NCBI GenBank assembly: GCA_019359745.1
Contig: JAHHGT010000008.1
Location: 62,001-126,000, forward strand
From: Aphanothece saxicola GSE-SYN-MK-01-06B
GTDB taxonomy: Bacteria > Cyanobacteriota > Cyanobacteriia > PCC-6307 > Cyanobiaceae
Length of the DNA stretch: 64,000 nt
Direction: 5' to 3'
Shown here: positions 6,856-15,838 of the stretch, piece by piece
How positions within the stretch are numbered: the first letter of the stretch is position 1
Layout of the letters: each line of letters opens with the position of its first letter
Position numbers and translations under genes: made by a program
Notes under the pieces: generated by a model
Told to the model about the DNA's origin: nothing
The model's input: only the letters and a program-made list of their open reading frames with translations
The model's database searches: none

Positions 6856-8519
6856 TCACGCTGGGCCATGTCATAGGAAGGGGGGACGGTACCCTCCCAC
6901 GTCCGACGAAACTCGGCGCTGGTTGAGGCCGCTTCCCGTTGGCGTCCCTGGGCGCGAAGGCTGCTGGCCAGCCCATGCAGGGACCAGCCATTGGCAGGAA
7001 AGCGTTTGAGATCCTCACGGAAGATTCGCTCAGCGGCGGCAGGCTCACCCACCTTGAGAAGGAAGGCCCCGAAGTCCTGACGGACGGGAATCGACCATTC
7101 CGGTGGTTCTCCATAGACCATCGCGTCCTCCAGCGACACCGCAGTTTCGTAAAGCTGCCCTGCCGAAACTGAATCCCCCGCAGCCGCTGCGAGATGGGCC
7201 GCCAGCACATCTCTGGCGATCGCCAGCACGGTGCCCGACGTATTGAATTCAAGCCGTTGGGCAGAGAGCTTGGGGTCTGCAGCCAGGACCCGCAGTTCCT
7301 CCAGGAGTCGGCCAGCTTCCACCAGGTCACCCTCGGCGATGTGGGCACGACCGCGGGCATAGGCCCAGACACCGCGCGCATGGCCGAGGTCCGCCGGTGG
7401 AGGCGATTCGGCCAGAATGGACTCCCAGAGAGCGAAACGCACCTTCATCTGCAGATGCCGGGTCCGGTGATGCTGCAGAAAGGTCATCCCCGGAGCGCGC
7501 AGCATGTCGTCAGGGGAGAGGGTCCGCATCTTCTCGGTGGCGGTCAGGGACTGCTCACGCCGGCCGATCATGCTGGCCGCGAAGGCCAAGAAGTCGTAGT
7601 TGTGGGGGTAATAACCGGCAAGATAGACGCCGAAGCCAGGACGTTGCGCCCGAATGTAGGTTTCATCGGCGTGGATGGCATGTTCATTGGCGGTGATCGC
7701 ATCGCGATAGCGCCCCACCCTCACATAGATGTGACCAGGCATGTGCACGATGTGCCCGGCACCGGGCATCAAGCCGGCCAGACGCTCAGCGGCCTGAAGT
7801 GCCCGCTCAGGTTGCACTTCCTCGATGGCGTGGATGTAAAAGTGATTGGCACCCGGATGGTTGGGTGCGATCCGCAGAACCGTCTCCAGCTGACCCAGAA
7901 TTTCGGCCGTGTTCTCACGAGCTGAGCCGTCCTTGTTCCAATATTGCCAGGGGTTCAGAACCATCAGCGCCTCTGCATGGAGCGTGCGCAGATCCATATC
8001 GTTCGGATACAGGCGAACGAGCGTCCCGAGCGCGTCGGCCCAGGCGACGTCCAGCTGGCTCCGCTCCGCCGGCGGATCGGCCGCGTAGCGACGGACAAGC
8101 GCCTCGATCAGATTCCGTTCCTTCGGGGAGGCTGTGGCCAGGTTCGCCCGTGCCTTCTGAAGTGCGGTCCAAGCCTGCAGTCCCGCCTCACGGTCCATCG
8201 CCAGATTGATGTTGGGTCCCCACGCCAACGCTTCTCCCCAGTAGCAGAGGGCGCAACGGGGATCGAGGCTGGCGGCGTGACGGAAAGCCCGGATCGCCTC
8301 TGCGTGATTGAACCCGTAATAGAGACGGAGCCCCTGATCGAAATACGCCTGCGCCAGGCGATTCCGAATCGACAGGGGATAGTGATGCGAACCGAGGTTG
8401 TCGTAGAGGGGAGGCGCCTGAACCTGGGCCAGGCTGACGGGCGCCTGCAGGAGCAGACCCACCATCATGGGCAGCAAAGCCAGGAATGAATGTGGAGGGA
8501 TTGTAATGGGTTCAGCCAT
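6819..8519 (-). CDS. Exported TPR-repeat protein, 3' end probably replaced by IS relic
   Basis: 566 residues. The N-terminus has a hydrophobic segment (LALLPMMVGLLLQAPVSLAQ) that fits a signal peptide cleaved near residue 32. The rest is helical with TPR-like units: FDQGLRLYYGFNHAEAIRAFRHAASLDP, CALCYWGEALAWGPNIN, PNHPGANHFYIHAIEEV, HMPGHIYVRVGRYRDAI and later repeats to about residue 545. This layout is known from bacterial periplasmic or secreted TPR proteins of unknown role. The last ~11 codons (TFILEPAVE then stop) lie on the complement of the IS3 transposase fragment, so the original C-terminus was probably lost or replaced. No neighbour indicates a pathway. Confidence 0.8.
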   Translation of the reverse strand: MAEPITIPPHSFLALLPMMVGLLLQAPVSLAQVQAPPLYDNLGSHHYPLSIRNRLAQAYFDQGLRLYYGFNHAEAIRAFRHAASLDPRCALCYWGEALAWGPNINLAMDREAGLQAWTALQKARANLATASPKERNLIEALVRRYAADPPAERSQLDVAWADALGTLVRLYPNDMDLRTLHAEALMVLNPWQYWNKDGSARENTAEILGQLETVLRIAPNHPGANHFYIHAIEEVQPERALQAAERLAGLMPGAGHIVHMPGHIYVRVGRYRDAITANEHAIHADETYIRAQRPGFGVYLAGYYPHNYDFLAFAASMIGRREQSLTATEKMRTLSPDDMLRAPGMTFLQHHRTRHLQMKVRFALWESILAESPPPADLGHARGVWAYARGRAHIAEGDLVEAGRLLEELRVLAADPKLSAQRLEFNTSGTVLAIARDVLAAHLAAAAGDSVSAGQLYETAVSLEDAMVYGEPPEWSIPVRQDFGAFLLKVGEPAAAERIFREDLKRFPANGWSLHGLASSLRAQGRQREAASTSAEFRRTWEGTVPPSYDMAQRDYQTFILEPAVE

Positions 8520-9294
8520 AGCAGTGAAACGACTCTGGTGATGCGACAGTCAGCTCTCCGGTCCCAAGGAGATGGGCACAGCAAGAGAAACGGAATGGAA
8601 AACCAGTGAGGAGGGAGAGCGGAGCTGCATCGCATCCTGCAACAGCTCCTCACTCAGATCAGCAACGATGCGCAAGCGCGTAGTGACCGGTCGATACCCA
8701 TGAGTCCATCAGGATCCAGGCCGATCAAACCATGCAGATTCAGGAGTCCCATTCTGTCCCGACTCATTCTCAAACATCCATTGTTCAAGGTCGACGATGG
8801 CAGAAAAGAATCATCACATGTTGAGAATCTGCTTCAAGTTCATATGGTTGATGAGCTGCTGAGCAAAACTTATCAGCAATCTTTTAGGTTTACTCCTCTG
8901 TTCTTCGCGGCAGCATCGCTGCTTTCATGCAGCGTTATGGATGCACGTCGGCCTGCGGTAAGCCTCCACTCCAGCCTTGGCAGCCGCTGGGGGGTGCTGG
9001 GCGACAGAAAGAGCCGAGACGGTGGCCGCCCGCACAGCCGCAGAGACAGCATCGTTCCTGGCCGTCACCGCACCGCCCCATGGAGGGAGGGCCCGATGAC
9101 CACAGGGTCCTGTGTTCGGCAAGCCGTCCAGCACCCAGGACTTGGCGCCTGCGTTTCAGCAGTGGCCGAGATCCATGGCGAGACAGCAAACCGATTCAGA
9201 AGATGGAGATGAGACCATCCCAGAAATTCAAGGGCAACGAAGAGGCATCCGAGAAAACTTTGCTAGGTTATTGAAGGTTGATGATTCCAGAGTG
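8520..9294. other. Long gene-poor stretch
   Basis: About 775 bases without a supported gene. The part around 8740-8900 is clearly poorer in GC than the neighbouring genes. Several short open frames exist on both strands but none has recognisable domains or coding-like composition. It probably holds the promoters of the TPR gene (right-to-left) and of the small secreted protein at 9295, plus decayed DNA. Confidence 0.5.
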
Positions 9295-9882
9295 ATGACG
9301 AATACATGCCACCTGCGATCAGTGATTGTCTCCGGTGCTTTGGGACTGGGGCTGCTGTCCCAGACTGTGAAGCCAGTCATCGCGGCGCCAGCCGTTCAAG
9401 TCTTCGACGTCAACATCACTGAGCGCCAGGTCCTCAGTGCTCAAGATCGTTGGTGTAAAGCTCTACTGCAGATCAGTTCCGATTATGTCAGTGGTGGTAT
9501 CACGAAAGCAAAGGCGACAGCCGCTGATGCAATCGACCAAGCCTATGCCTTCCAGTTTGGTCCAGTGGCGTTCAAACCCACCTTGACGACGGGCAAGCAG
9601 ACGTTCCGCACGACCCGCGCTGGTGCCCTAGCCTATTTCGTTGGCAATGACCCCAGCTTTCCCCTCGATACTGGTTTTGCCCTCACTCCTTGGCGCACTT
9701 GCAAGGTGGAGAATCAGGTCATGCAACTCAGCGGTGCCCTTGCCATCACCATGGGCAATGTGATTTTCACGGATGCCAATGGCAATCTGACCAGCGTTGA
9801 CAAGACATGGGGTTTTTTGAAAGAGCCAGATGGCCGTGTGAGAATTATTCTGCATCACTCCTCCCTGCCATTTAAACCTTGA
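9295..9882 (+). CDS. Exported SnoaL/DUF4440-like protein
   Basis: Start taken at ATG 9295 (MTNTCHLRSVIV), giving 195 residues with a signal peptide ending near IAAPA. The mature part, with DRWCKALLQISSDYVSGG, FQFGPVAFKPTL, ALAYFVGNDPSFP, MGNVIFTDANG and RIILHHSSLPF, matches a bacterial family of small exported proteins with an NTF2-like fold. Databases often name such proteins phosphoribosyl-AMP cyclohydrolase, but the HisI metal-binding cysteines are absent, so that name should not be trusted. Function is unknown. The gene stands alone between long gene-poor stretches. A GTG one codon upstream could also be the start. Confidence 0.75.
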   Translation: MTNTCHLRSVIVSGALGLGLLSQTVKPVIAAPAVQVFDVNITERQVLSAQDRWCKALLQISSDYVSGGITKAKATAADAIDQAYAFQFGPVAFKPTLTTGKQTFRTTRAGALAYFVGNDPSFPLDTGFALTPWRTCKVENQVMQLSGALAITMGNVIFTDANGNLTSVDKTWGFLKEPDGRVRIILHHSSLPFKP

Positions 9883-10446
9883 GTCGAGTCGGCATCCCTG
9901 AGTCGGGTGCTCGAGCCAGGGAGTGAGTGGCGATGACGTTCGACTCCATCACCATGGGGGTGCCGCCGGCGACCTTCGAGCAGTCCTGTCAGCAGAGGCG
10001 CTCAAGCACGATGCGCTTCCCGAATGAGCAGCGCGTCACCACCGCCTGCCTCTTCTGGCTGGTGGCGGAGGAGAACCCCGTGTTGGCGAAGCCTCAGGAC
10101 CCAATCAGGAACACCACCCAAGCCGATCCATCTCAAAGTGGGCAAATTTGCTCACTCTGGTGGGCAACTGTGAATGGCCAGGCGTCAAATGTGGCAAGCA
10201 GACCAGAGATGACTGACTCCAGCTGAACACCAACGCCGCTCTCACCAGCTCTCAACATTGAACACAATGACGAGAAAGGGTTGCTGTGACTGGGATCTGC
10301 TTGGCTCATGGAGTGCTCCCCAAGCACCTGCACCACCAAACGGCGCCACACCCCATCCACATCACCCTTGTCCATGCTCTGGCGGGCAACCCCTCCAGCG
10401 ACAACACGCCAAGCCCTGAGAAGGCTCTGCGTTGGTGTGTTGAACT
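9883..10446. other. Gene-poor stretch with decayed tRNA half
   Basis: About 560 bases. The only structure I can support is a tRNA-Pro(GGG)-like half at 10312-10355. Short frames on both strands have no family similarity. The composition, with many stops in all frames towards the right, suggests degenerate DNA. Confidence 0.5.
10312..10355 (-). pseudogene. Decayed 5' half of a tRNA-Pro (GGG-type anticodon loop)
   Basis: On the minus strand 37 of 44 bases equal the 5' half of the intact tRNA-Pro at 6140-6213. The acceptor 5' strand, D arm and anticodon arm are recognisable, with loop TTGGGGA (anticodon GGG). Downstream, no T arm or acceptor 3' strand can be found, so the gene cannot be functional as it stands. 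It could be a remnant of a different proline tRNA or of an integration/excision event. Confidence 0.65.
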
Positions 10447-10854
10447 TCAGGCCTCCTGGGACCCTGGTGCCATCAGCGCTTTGTCAAAGTATTGATCTAA
10501 AATGGTGCCAGGCAACAGGGGACCTTTCGAAAAGGCAAGACCAACAAGAATCTTTTGATTCCAGATGTTAATCCATCTCACACAAGCGGACAGGTAGACA
10601 CTCTTGAAAAGTCCATAGTCGCTGATGTTGAGAAAGACTCGATCATCGGGCTTTACATCAAGCAATCCCCGACGCACGATGCAAGCCCCAGCCCTGCTGA
10701 TGTCGCTCAAGGTCACAAAACCTGTACGCCCGGATGGTAGGTGGAGGCTGGCGGGAATTCCCGACGGCAAAACATGTCGAAGCGAACTGCGTCGATCCTT
10801 ATGTTGCACTTGAATTCCGGACATCTCCGGCGACATGGATTCAACGAATAACAT
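10447..10854 (-). CDS. PilZ-domain protein (likely c-di-GMP receptor)
   Basis: About 135 residues from the ATG at 10854; the frame is open further upstream and other ATGs at 10836 or 10824 are possible because no strong ribosome site decides. The PilZ signature is present: an Arg-rich RRSSLRH box (residues 21-27) and LSDISRAGACI (D/NxSxxG-type box around 51-56). In known PilZ domains these bind cyclic di-GMP. No other domain is present, so it would act as a stand-alone adaptor, for example in motility or exopolysaccharide control. It sits alone on the minus strand, divergent from the nitrilase gene. Confidence 0.8.
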   Translation of the reverse strand: MLFVESMSPEMSGIQVQHKDRRSSLRHVLPSGIPASLHLPSGRTGFVTLSDISRAGACIVRRGLLDVKPDDRVFLNISDYGLFKSVYLSACVRWINIWNQKILVGLAFSKGPLLPGTILDQYFDKALMAPGSQEA

Positions 10855-11121
10855 TAACCCGTAAAGCTTAATTGGTCGTCGCTGCGCTGTCAACAGCATG
10901 GGACGGGAAGGATTCGTCACAGCAGATTCCATCGCTCAAGGCAAAGAACCGGTTAAATCTGCGCATCGGAAAAGCAGCCGATCGTGGGCAGATCAGAGGC
11001 AGGATTGATACTGCACCTGCCTTGATCACAGCAAAGCTCAGGCAGAAGTGGATGCAGAAATATATCACATCCCCGTCATTAGCAGGGTGCGTTGTAAAAT
11101 TGAAACAACTTAAAGGCCGTC

Positions 11122-13053
11122 ATGCCAGACATCCTGATTTTCGGCCTGATCGGTAAGTCCAGGCCCAATGCGCACGTGCGTTGGCTGCAGCGGCTTGCGG
11201 CCGGTTCGCTCAGCCTTGTGATTCCAGGCCTGATGAGCATGGCCTTGATCGTACCGGGCAAAGCGCAAGCGGAACAGCGATCGGTGAAGGTGGCCGCCGT
11301 CGACTTCATCCCCGCATGGGGTGACCTGGAAGGCAACATTCGACGTCTCGTGCAAGCGGCTGAGCGCATGGCGTCCGAGGGCGTGGACTATGCCGTCTTT
11401 CCCGAAACGGCCATCAGTGGTTACGACTTTACGGAACCCGCACAACTAGCGCCCTTTGTAGACACCATCCCAGGGCAGGCGACTGCGGCCTTGCTCCCTG
11501 TGCTCAAGCGCACCGGGCTGATCATGAGCGTGGGCATTGCCGAGAGGGATGCGATCACGGGCATCTTCTACAACACCGCTGTCTTGATGGGCCCTGATGG
11601 CATCATCGGCAAGTACCGCAAGAACGGACTCAATGGCCAGGACGTGCAACTGTTCGGGCCTGGCGACACCGATGTCGGGGTCTTTGACACACCGGTCGGA
11701 CGCATTGCCCTGATCATTTGCTATGACGATACCTACTGGCAATACGACCGATTAGCCGCCCTGAGGGGAGCTCAGATCATTGGGTGGCACTCGGTGTCTG
11801 ATCGTGTGATGCCTGGCACGCCGCCCGCGAAGGCTCGTCTCAACCACTCCACGGTCGCCAGCGTTCAACACATGAGTGCGCTCAATGGCGTTTTCGTGGT
11901 TGGGGCCACCCGCAGCGGCATCGAGCGCAACCCAATCACCGGCAGTCAGCTGTATTACAACGGTGGCTCCAGCATCTGGTCGCCACTCGGACACAAGCTT
12001 GTCCAGGCTCCCGTGGTGCCTCCCGAGACACTCCCACCCGGGCTCAACGGATGGATCGCGACCACCATCGTCCCCGCCGAAGCTGATGCGGTTCGCCAGA
12101 GGCGACTGGCGGCCCGTCGACCTTCGCTCTACAACCCGTTGCTGGCGCTACGGCGCGCGCCCGTCGATTCCAGCGCAACGATGGGGAATCAGCCTGTGCA
12201 GTTGGCCGCTGCCCAGTGGCTCGGAGGTTCATCACAACTGGGCAGCAGCCAGCCCCTGGCCAATGAACTGATGGTGCTGCCCGAGCTCTCGGGGCTGCCA
12301 GCTGGTCTCGGGGCCGACGGGATCAGAAGCCGGGCCGAACGTCGCGGAGGAGCCTTTGAACAACTCCTGGCGGACCGTGCCAAGGCCGGACGTGGCTACC
12401 TGGTGGGCAGTTACCCCGAGCGTGAAGGCTCGAAGGTGTTCCATACGGTGTCCCTGGCTGGTCCCGGAGGCACGATCCTCGGCCGCTATCGCGCCACCCA
12501 CCTCAGCGATTCAGAGCTGGCCTGGGCCAGCCCCGGTGACGTCCCCCTGGTGGTTCCCACCCCGTTGGGCCGCATTGGGCTGGTCACGGTTGGGGACCTT
12601 GCTGTTCCAGAGCTGGTCGGCCTCTACCAAACCCTGCGCGCTGACATGCTGGCCGCTCCAGCTGGGGAACCTTCCCCACTCAAGGTGGAGATCGATCCAC
12701 GCCTCTACGCGGTGAGTGATCCCCCGACGGGCCGAGCCGATCTGCATCCCTATCTGGCCGCCAAGTTGGGCCAGTTCTGGGTCATCAGTGGCGGCAGGAG
12801 GGTTGGCAGCGCCACCGCAGCAGGGATCTACGGGCCTGAGCCGGTGGTGTTCACACCCACGCTCACGGCGGCGATCGGTGCCGATGCGGTGCGCCACCGC
12901 ACGGTTGTGCCGGCGCCTGGCACCTGGATCAACCAACAGCAGCTGATCATTGGCCAGCGCAACGACCTCTACCAGCCCCTCGTCCTGGAGGCTCAGAACA
13001 GCTGCTTCCAGACGTGGAAGCAGGCCGGCCATGGCCTCGTGAGCTGCCCCTGA
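11122..13053 (+). CDS. Exported tandem carbon-nitrogen hydrolase (nitrilase superfamily), second domain degenerate
   Basis: 643 residues with an N-terminal hydrophobic segment (about 26-50, ending KAQA) that fits a signal peptide. Domain 1 (about 54-320) has the full nitrilase triad: Glu95 in VFPETA, Lys167 in KYRKNG, Cys200 in IICYDD. Domain 2 (about 355-620) aligns to the same fold with VLPELSG (Glu388 kept), but GRYRATHL puts Ala458 where Lys is expected, and VTVGDL has Val490 in the Cys position. So one half should be active and the other is a pseudoenzyme. The substrate, an amide or nitrile, is unknown. It ends 9 bases from the convergent autotransporter gene. Confidence 0.85.
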   Translation: MPDILIFGLIGKSRPNAHVRWLQRLAAGSLSLVIPGLMSMALIVPGKAQAEQRSVKVAAVDFIPAWGDLEGNIRRLVQAAERMASEGVDYAVFPETAISGYDFTEPAQLAPFVDTIPGQATAALLPVLKRTGLIMSVGIAERDAITGIFYNTAVLMGPDGIIGKYRKNGLNGQDVQLFGPGDTDVGVFDTPVGRIALIICYDDTYWQYDRLAALRGAQIIGWHSVSDRVMPGTPPAKARLNHSTVASVQHMSALNGVFVVGATRSGIERNPITGSQLYYNGGSSIWSPLGHKLVQAPVVPPETLPPGLNGWIATTIVPAEADAVRQRRLAARRPSLYNPLLALRRAPVDSSATMGNQPVQLAAAQWLGGSSQLGSSQPLANELMVLPELSGLPAGLGADGIRSRAERRGGAFEQLLADRAKAGRGYLVGSYPEREGSKVFHTVSLAGPGGTILGRYRATHLSDSELAWASPGDVPLVVPTPLGRIGLVTVGDLAVPELVGLYQTLRADMLAAPAGEPSPLKVEIDPRLYAVSDPPTGRADLHPYLAAKLGQFWVISGGRRVGSATAAGIYGPEPVVFTPTLTAAIGADAVRHRTVVPAPGTWINQQQLIIGQRNDLYQPLVLEAQNSCFQTWKQAGHGLVSCP

Positions 13054-13062
13054 CGCTAAGGA

Positions 13063-15615
13063 CTAGAACCTCACTTTCACCCCACCACCGTAGGTGAACT
13101 GGGAGCCATTGGAGAAGGCTTCGTAGCCGAGGTTGGCGTACAGCGACGTTGTGCTGGAAACCTTGAGGTCAACACCTCCTTCAAGGGCCAACGTGTTGAC
13201 GCCGCGATTCTCGCCCTGGGTCTGGAAGCTTCCCGCGGCTGGCGCCGAATTGAGCGACGAGGTCAGCGAACGCACCCCGGAATCATTGGCAAGCGCATCC
13301 ACTTGGTAGGCAACGGCCAACCTCGGGGTGATGGACACGGTCTTGGCTTTGTTGAGGGGGATCGGGCTGGAGGCCACCTCAAAGCCAAAGGTGCCCACAA
13401 GACTGTTGGCCGCCTTGCCTTGAACGGTGAGATTCAGGGCCCCGGCGCCCGTTTCGGTGAAGGCACTCTGCCGATAACCACCCCAGGCCACACCAACGAA
13501 GGGCTTGAGAAACACCTGGGTGCTGGCTGTCGGTTTGGAGAGATGAACGAGATAGTCGGCATTCAGGGCCACCGTGTAGCCACTGCCAGAGGGAGAGGCC
13601 TGGGCTGGTGTGCCGCCGCCAACGAAGACGACATTGCGGCTGCCAGTGGCGTTGAAGTTCGCATACCCCACCAGGCCACGGACGCTCCACTGCGTTGAGG
13701 GTTTGTACACGCCATACAGCGACGCGCTGTTGACCTTGGAGGTGACGATGGCGCTGGTCAGGGACAGGTTGTTGAGTGAAGCTGTCCCATAGCCGTAAGC
13801 CGCACCAAGGGTCCACTTGGCCGATGGCTGGTATTCAAGGCCATAGAAACTGGAGAAGATGCCCGAGTCATAGGAGGAGAGACCACCTGATCCTCGGATA
13901 CTGCTGGAGGCGTTGGCCGCATTAGCAAAGACGCAGAGGGGCTTGTGGGGCTTGGATCCCTGCTTGCCGTTGGCAGGATTGATCACCCACCCGGTGGCCG
14001 AACAGTGTCCCGCCTGATTCAGTAGAAGGTCTCTCTGGCGCTTCATCGTTTCAAGGCCAACACTCTGAAAAGCGGCATAGGGCTCGGGCGAGAGCGAATC
14101 AATCGCGGCGGTGAGCTGGCCAGCGGAAGGAAGCGCCAGAAGCTGGGATGTGGCAAGGAGGAAGTCAGGGGAGATGCCAGCCGCCAGCGCTTGACCCGTG
14201 GTGAAGCCCGTGAAGCCAATGGGGAAGCCCCCCGCGTTGGCGTTGTTGGCACCGGCAAACGCCAGCGACTGGAACACGCGGTCAAACACACCGGCTGTGG
14301 CCACCTGGTTCACGCCACCCCGGCCAAGGAACTGCATGGCCGAGGTGGTGGGGCCGAAGCCATTCGTTGGCCGCCACTGGACATCAAAGGTCCTGGGGTT
14401 GCCGTCGGCCTCCTGGACCAGAACGGTGCCGGCCCGCAGCAGGGCGCTGCTGATCCCCGTTGGATTCAGGCTCAGGCTGGTGGGGGTGGCGAAGCTGGTG
14501 CTGTTGGGGGCGTCAACAATCACATAGGAGAAACCAGGCCAGGGTCCGCCACCGCCAAAGGCCGAAAGATCCGCAATCCCTGTGAAGTTGCTGACGTTGC
14601 CGGCAACGTTGATCCTGTCGTTCTGGGGACCCTGAATTTCCGCCTGAATCGTGCCGCCGTTGAGAGCCAGATTGGCGACGGACAGGGCTCCGATCGAGTT
14701 CCCTGGCGCGATGATGCCACCGGGTTGGATGGCAGTTGAGGGCAGAAACCCCGTACCACCCACAATGCCGCCGGGCTGGACCGTCAGGCCTGAAGAGGAG
14801 GCGATGGAGCCAAGAACGCGAAGATTCGCGCCACCGAAGACCGTGGTTGGTCCGGTGTAGGTGCTGACACCCGAAAGGAACAGGGCGCCGCCGCTGCCGC
14901 TGTTGATGAAGCTGATCGCGCCACCGGGGCCGGAAAAGATCCCCGACAGCTCAGCGGTGTTGCCAGCCAGATCAATGGCATTGGTGACCTGGGGGCCGAG
15001 GGTCCAGTTCTGCGCAAAGGTTCCGGGGATGTTGATCGTGAGCGTGCCGCCGGCGAAGGTGGTGGGGACGCTGGGATCACTGATCAAAAAGGATGTTCCT
15101 GGGACGATTCCTGCAGGGGGTACGGCCAGTGGAGTAAAGGCTAATGAGCTGCTAAAGTCAAATAAGAATAGTCCGCCACCAAATAGTTGCGTAAAGCCGA
15201 AGTTAAAAAAACGCAGATCATAGAACGTGCCACCAACATTGGCTTCATAGAAGGCATCCGCGCGCGTGACCCCCGAAGATGTGCTATCAAAGAAGCCGAA
15301 GACGTTGCTGAACGTCTGATTGACCAATTCACCTCCCGGGACCGACAACACAACAACTGTCGTGCCCGCCCCGCTGACGCCATTGCCGGTCGGCAGGTTG
15401 AGCAGGGTTCCTGACACCGGCCCGCCGAAAGGGTTAGAACCAGGTTCCGCCGTGAAGGTCCAGGCCCAGTCCAGGGCCTGGGCGTCGCCTGGCGCCAACA
15501 GGACCACCGTCGCAATGGCGCCAAGAAGCGCCTTCGCGGAAAGAGGGCCCTTTCTCCAGCAACCTTCGTGATGAAGCGAACCCACGGGACCCTCTCTCAG
15601 CAATGTCAAACACAC
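13063..15615 (-). CDS. Autotransporter (type Va) outer-membrane protein
   Basis: 850 residues. A signal sequence lies near residues 25-48 (ALLGAIATVVLLAPGDAQA). The passenger is Gly/Ser/Thr/Asn-rich and includes the passenger-associated repeat pattern FLSGVSTYTGPTTVFGGANL and QPGGIVGGTGFLPSTAIQPG... (about 255-300). A C-terminal segment of about 290 residues has alternating amphipathic strands (e.g. TLGAAYGYGTASL, WSVRGLVGYANF) and ends ...YGGGVKVRF with the terminal Phe typical of barrel proteins recognised by BamA. It would be exported by Sec and displayed on or released from the cell. The passenger shows no protease triad, so an adhesin role is more likely. Part of the early coding region (about 15130-15260) is less GC-rich. 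Confidence 0.88.
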   Translation of the reverse strand: MCLTLLREGPVGSLHHEGCWRKGPLSAKALLGAIATVVLLAPGDAQALDWAWTFTAEPGSNPFGGPVSGTLLNLPTGNGVSGAGTTVVVLSVPGGELVNQTFSNVFGFFDSTSSGVTRADAFYEANVGGTFYDLRFFNFGFTQLFGGGLFLFDFSSSLAFTPLAVPPAGIVPGTSFLISDPSVPTTFAGGTLTINIPGTFAQNWTLGPQVTNAIDLAGNTAELSGIFSGPGGAISFINSGSGGALFLSGVSTYTGPTTVFGGANLRVLGSIASSSGLTVQPGGIVGGTGFLPSTAIQPGGIIAPGNSIGALSVANLALNGGTIQAEIQGPQNDRINVAGNVSNFTGIADLSAFGGGGPWPGFSYVIVDAPNSTSFATPTSLSLNPTGISSALLRAGTVLVQEADGNPRTFDVQWRPTNGFGPTTSAMQFLGRGGVNQVATAGVFDRVFQSLAFAGANNANAGGFPIGFTGFTTGQALAAGISPDFLLATSQLLALPSAGQLTAAIDSLSPEPYAAFQSVGLETMKRQRDLLLNQAGHCSATGWVINPANGKQGSKPHKPLCVFANAANASSSIRGSGGLSSYDSGIFSSFYGLEYQPSAKWTLGAAYGYGTASLNNLSLTSAIVTSKVNSASLYGVYKPSTQWSVRGLVGYANFNATGSRNVVFVGGGTPAQASPSGSGYTVALNADYLVHLSKPTASTQVFLKPFVGVAWGGYRQSAFTETGAGALNLTVQGKAANSLVGTFGFEVASSPIPLNKAKTVSITPRLAVAYQVDALANDSGVRSLTSSLNSAPAAGSFQTQGENRGVNTLALEGGVDLKVSSTTSLYANLGYEAFSNGSQFTYGGGVKVRF

Positions 15616-15838
15616 TAATGCTTTGATGCGGCTAAGCGCAGTTGCGGCTACTGCTGTAACACCGTGTGGTTAAATGGTTTTGCGTATTTCTTCCTTCGCC
15701 ACGGGCGACCCCACCCAATCGTTCAGCCTGACCAGGCATCACCAGCTATCCAGCACTGCGGAAGCAGCAGCCCATGGGCGGAAGCTCCGCCATTCCAGCT
15801 GAACGGCAAGGAGAACGGATTTGCCTGACGTCGTGTTC

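Noticed and set aside
8700..9212. Plus-strand open frame of 170 codons
   Set aside because: No family, atypical composition in a decaying stretch; the promoter of the gene at 9295 must lie here.
9295..9882. Naming the exported protein phosphoribosyl-AMP cyclohydrolase (hisI)
   Set aside because: Databases often use this name for the family, but the protein has a signal peptide and lacks the HisI metal-binding cysteines.
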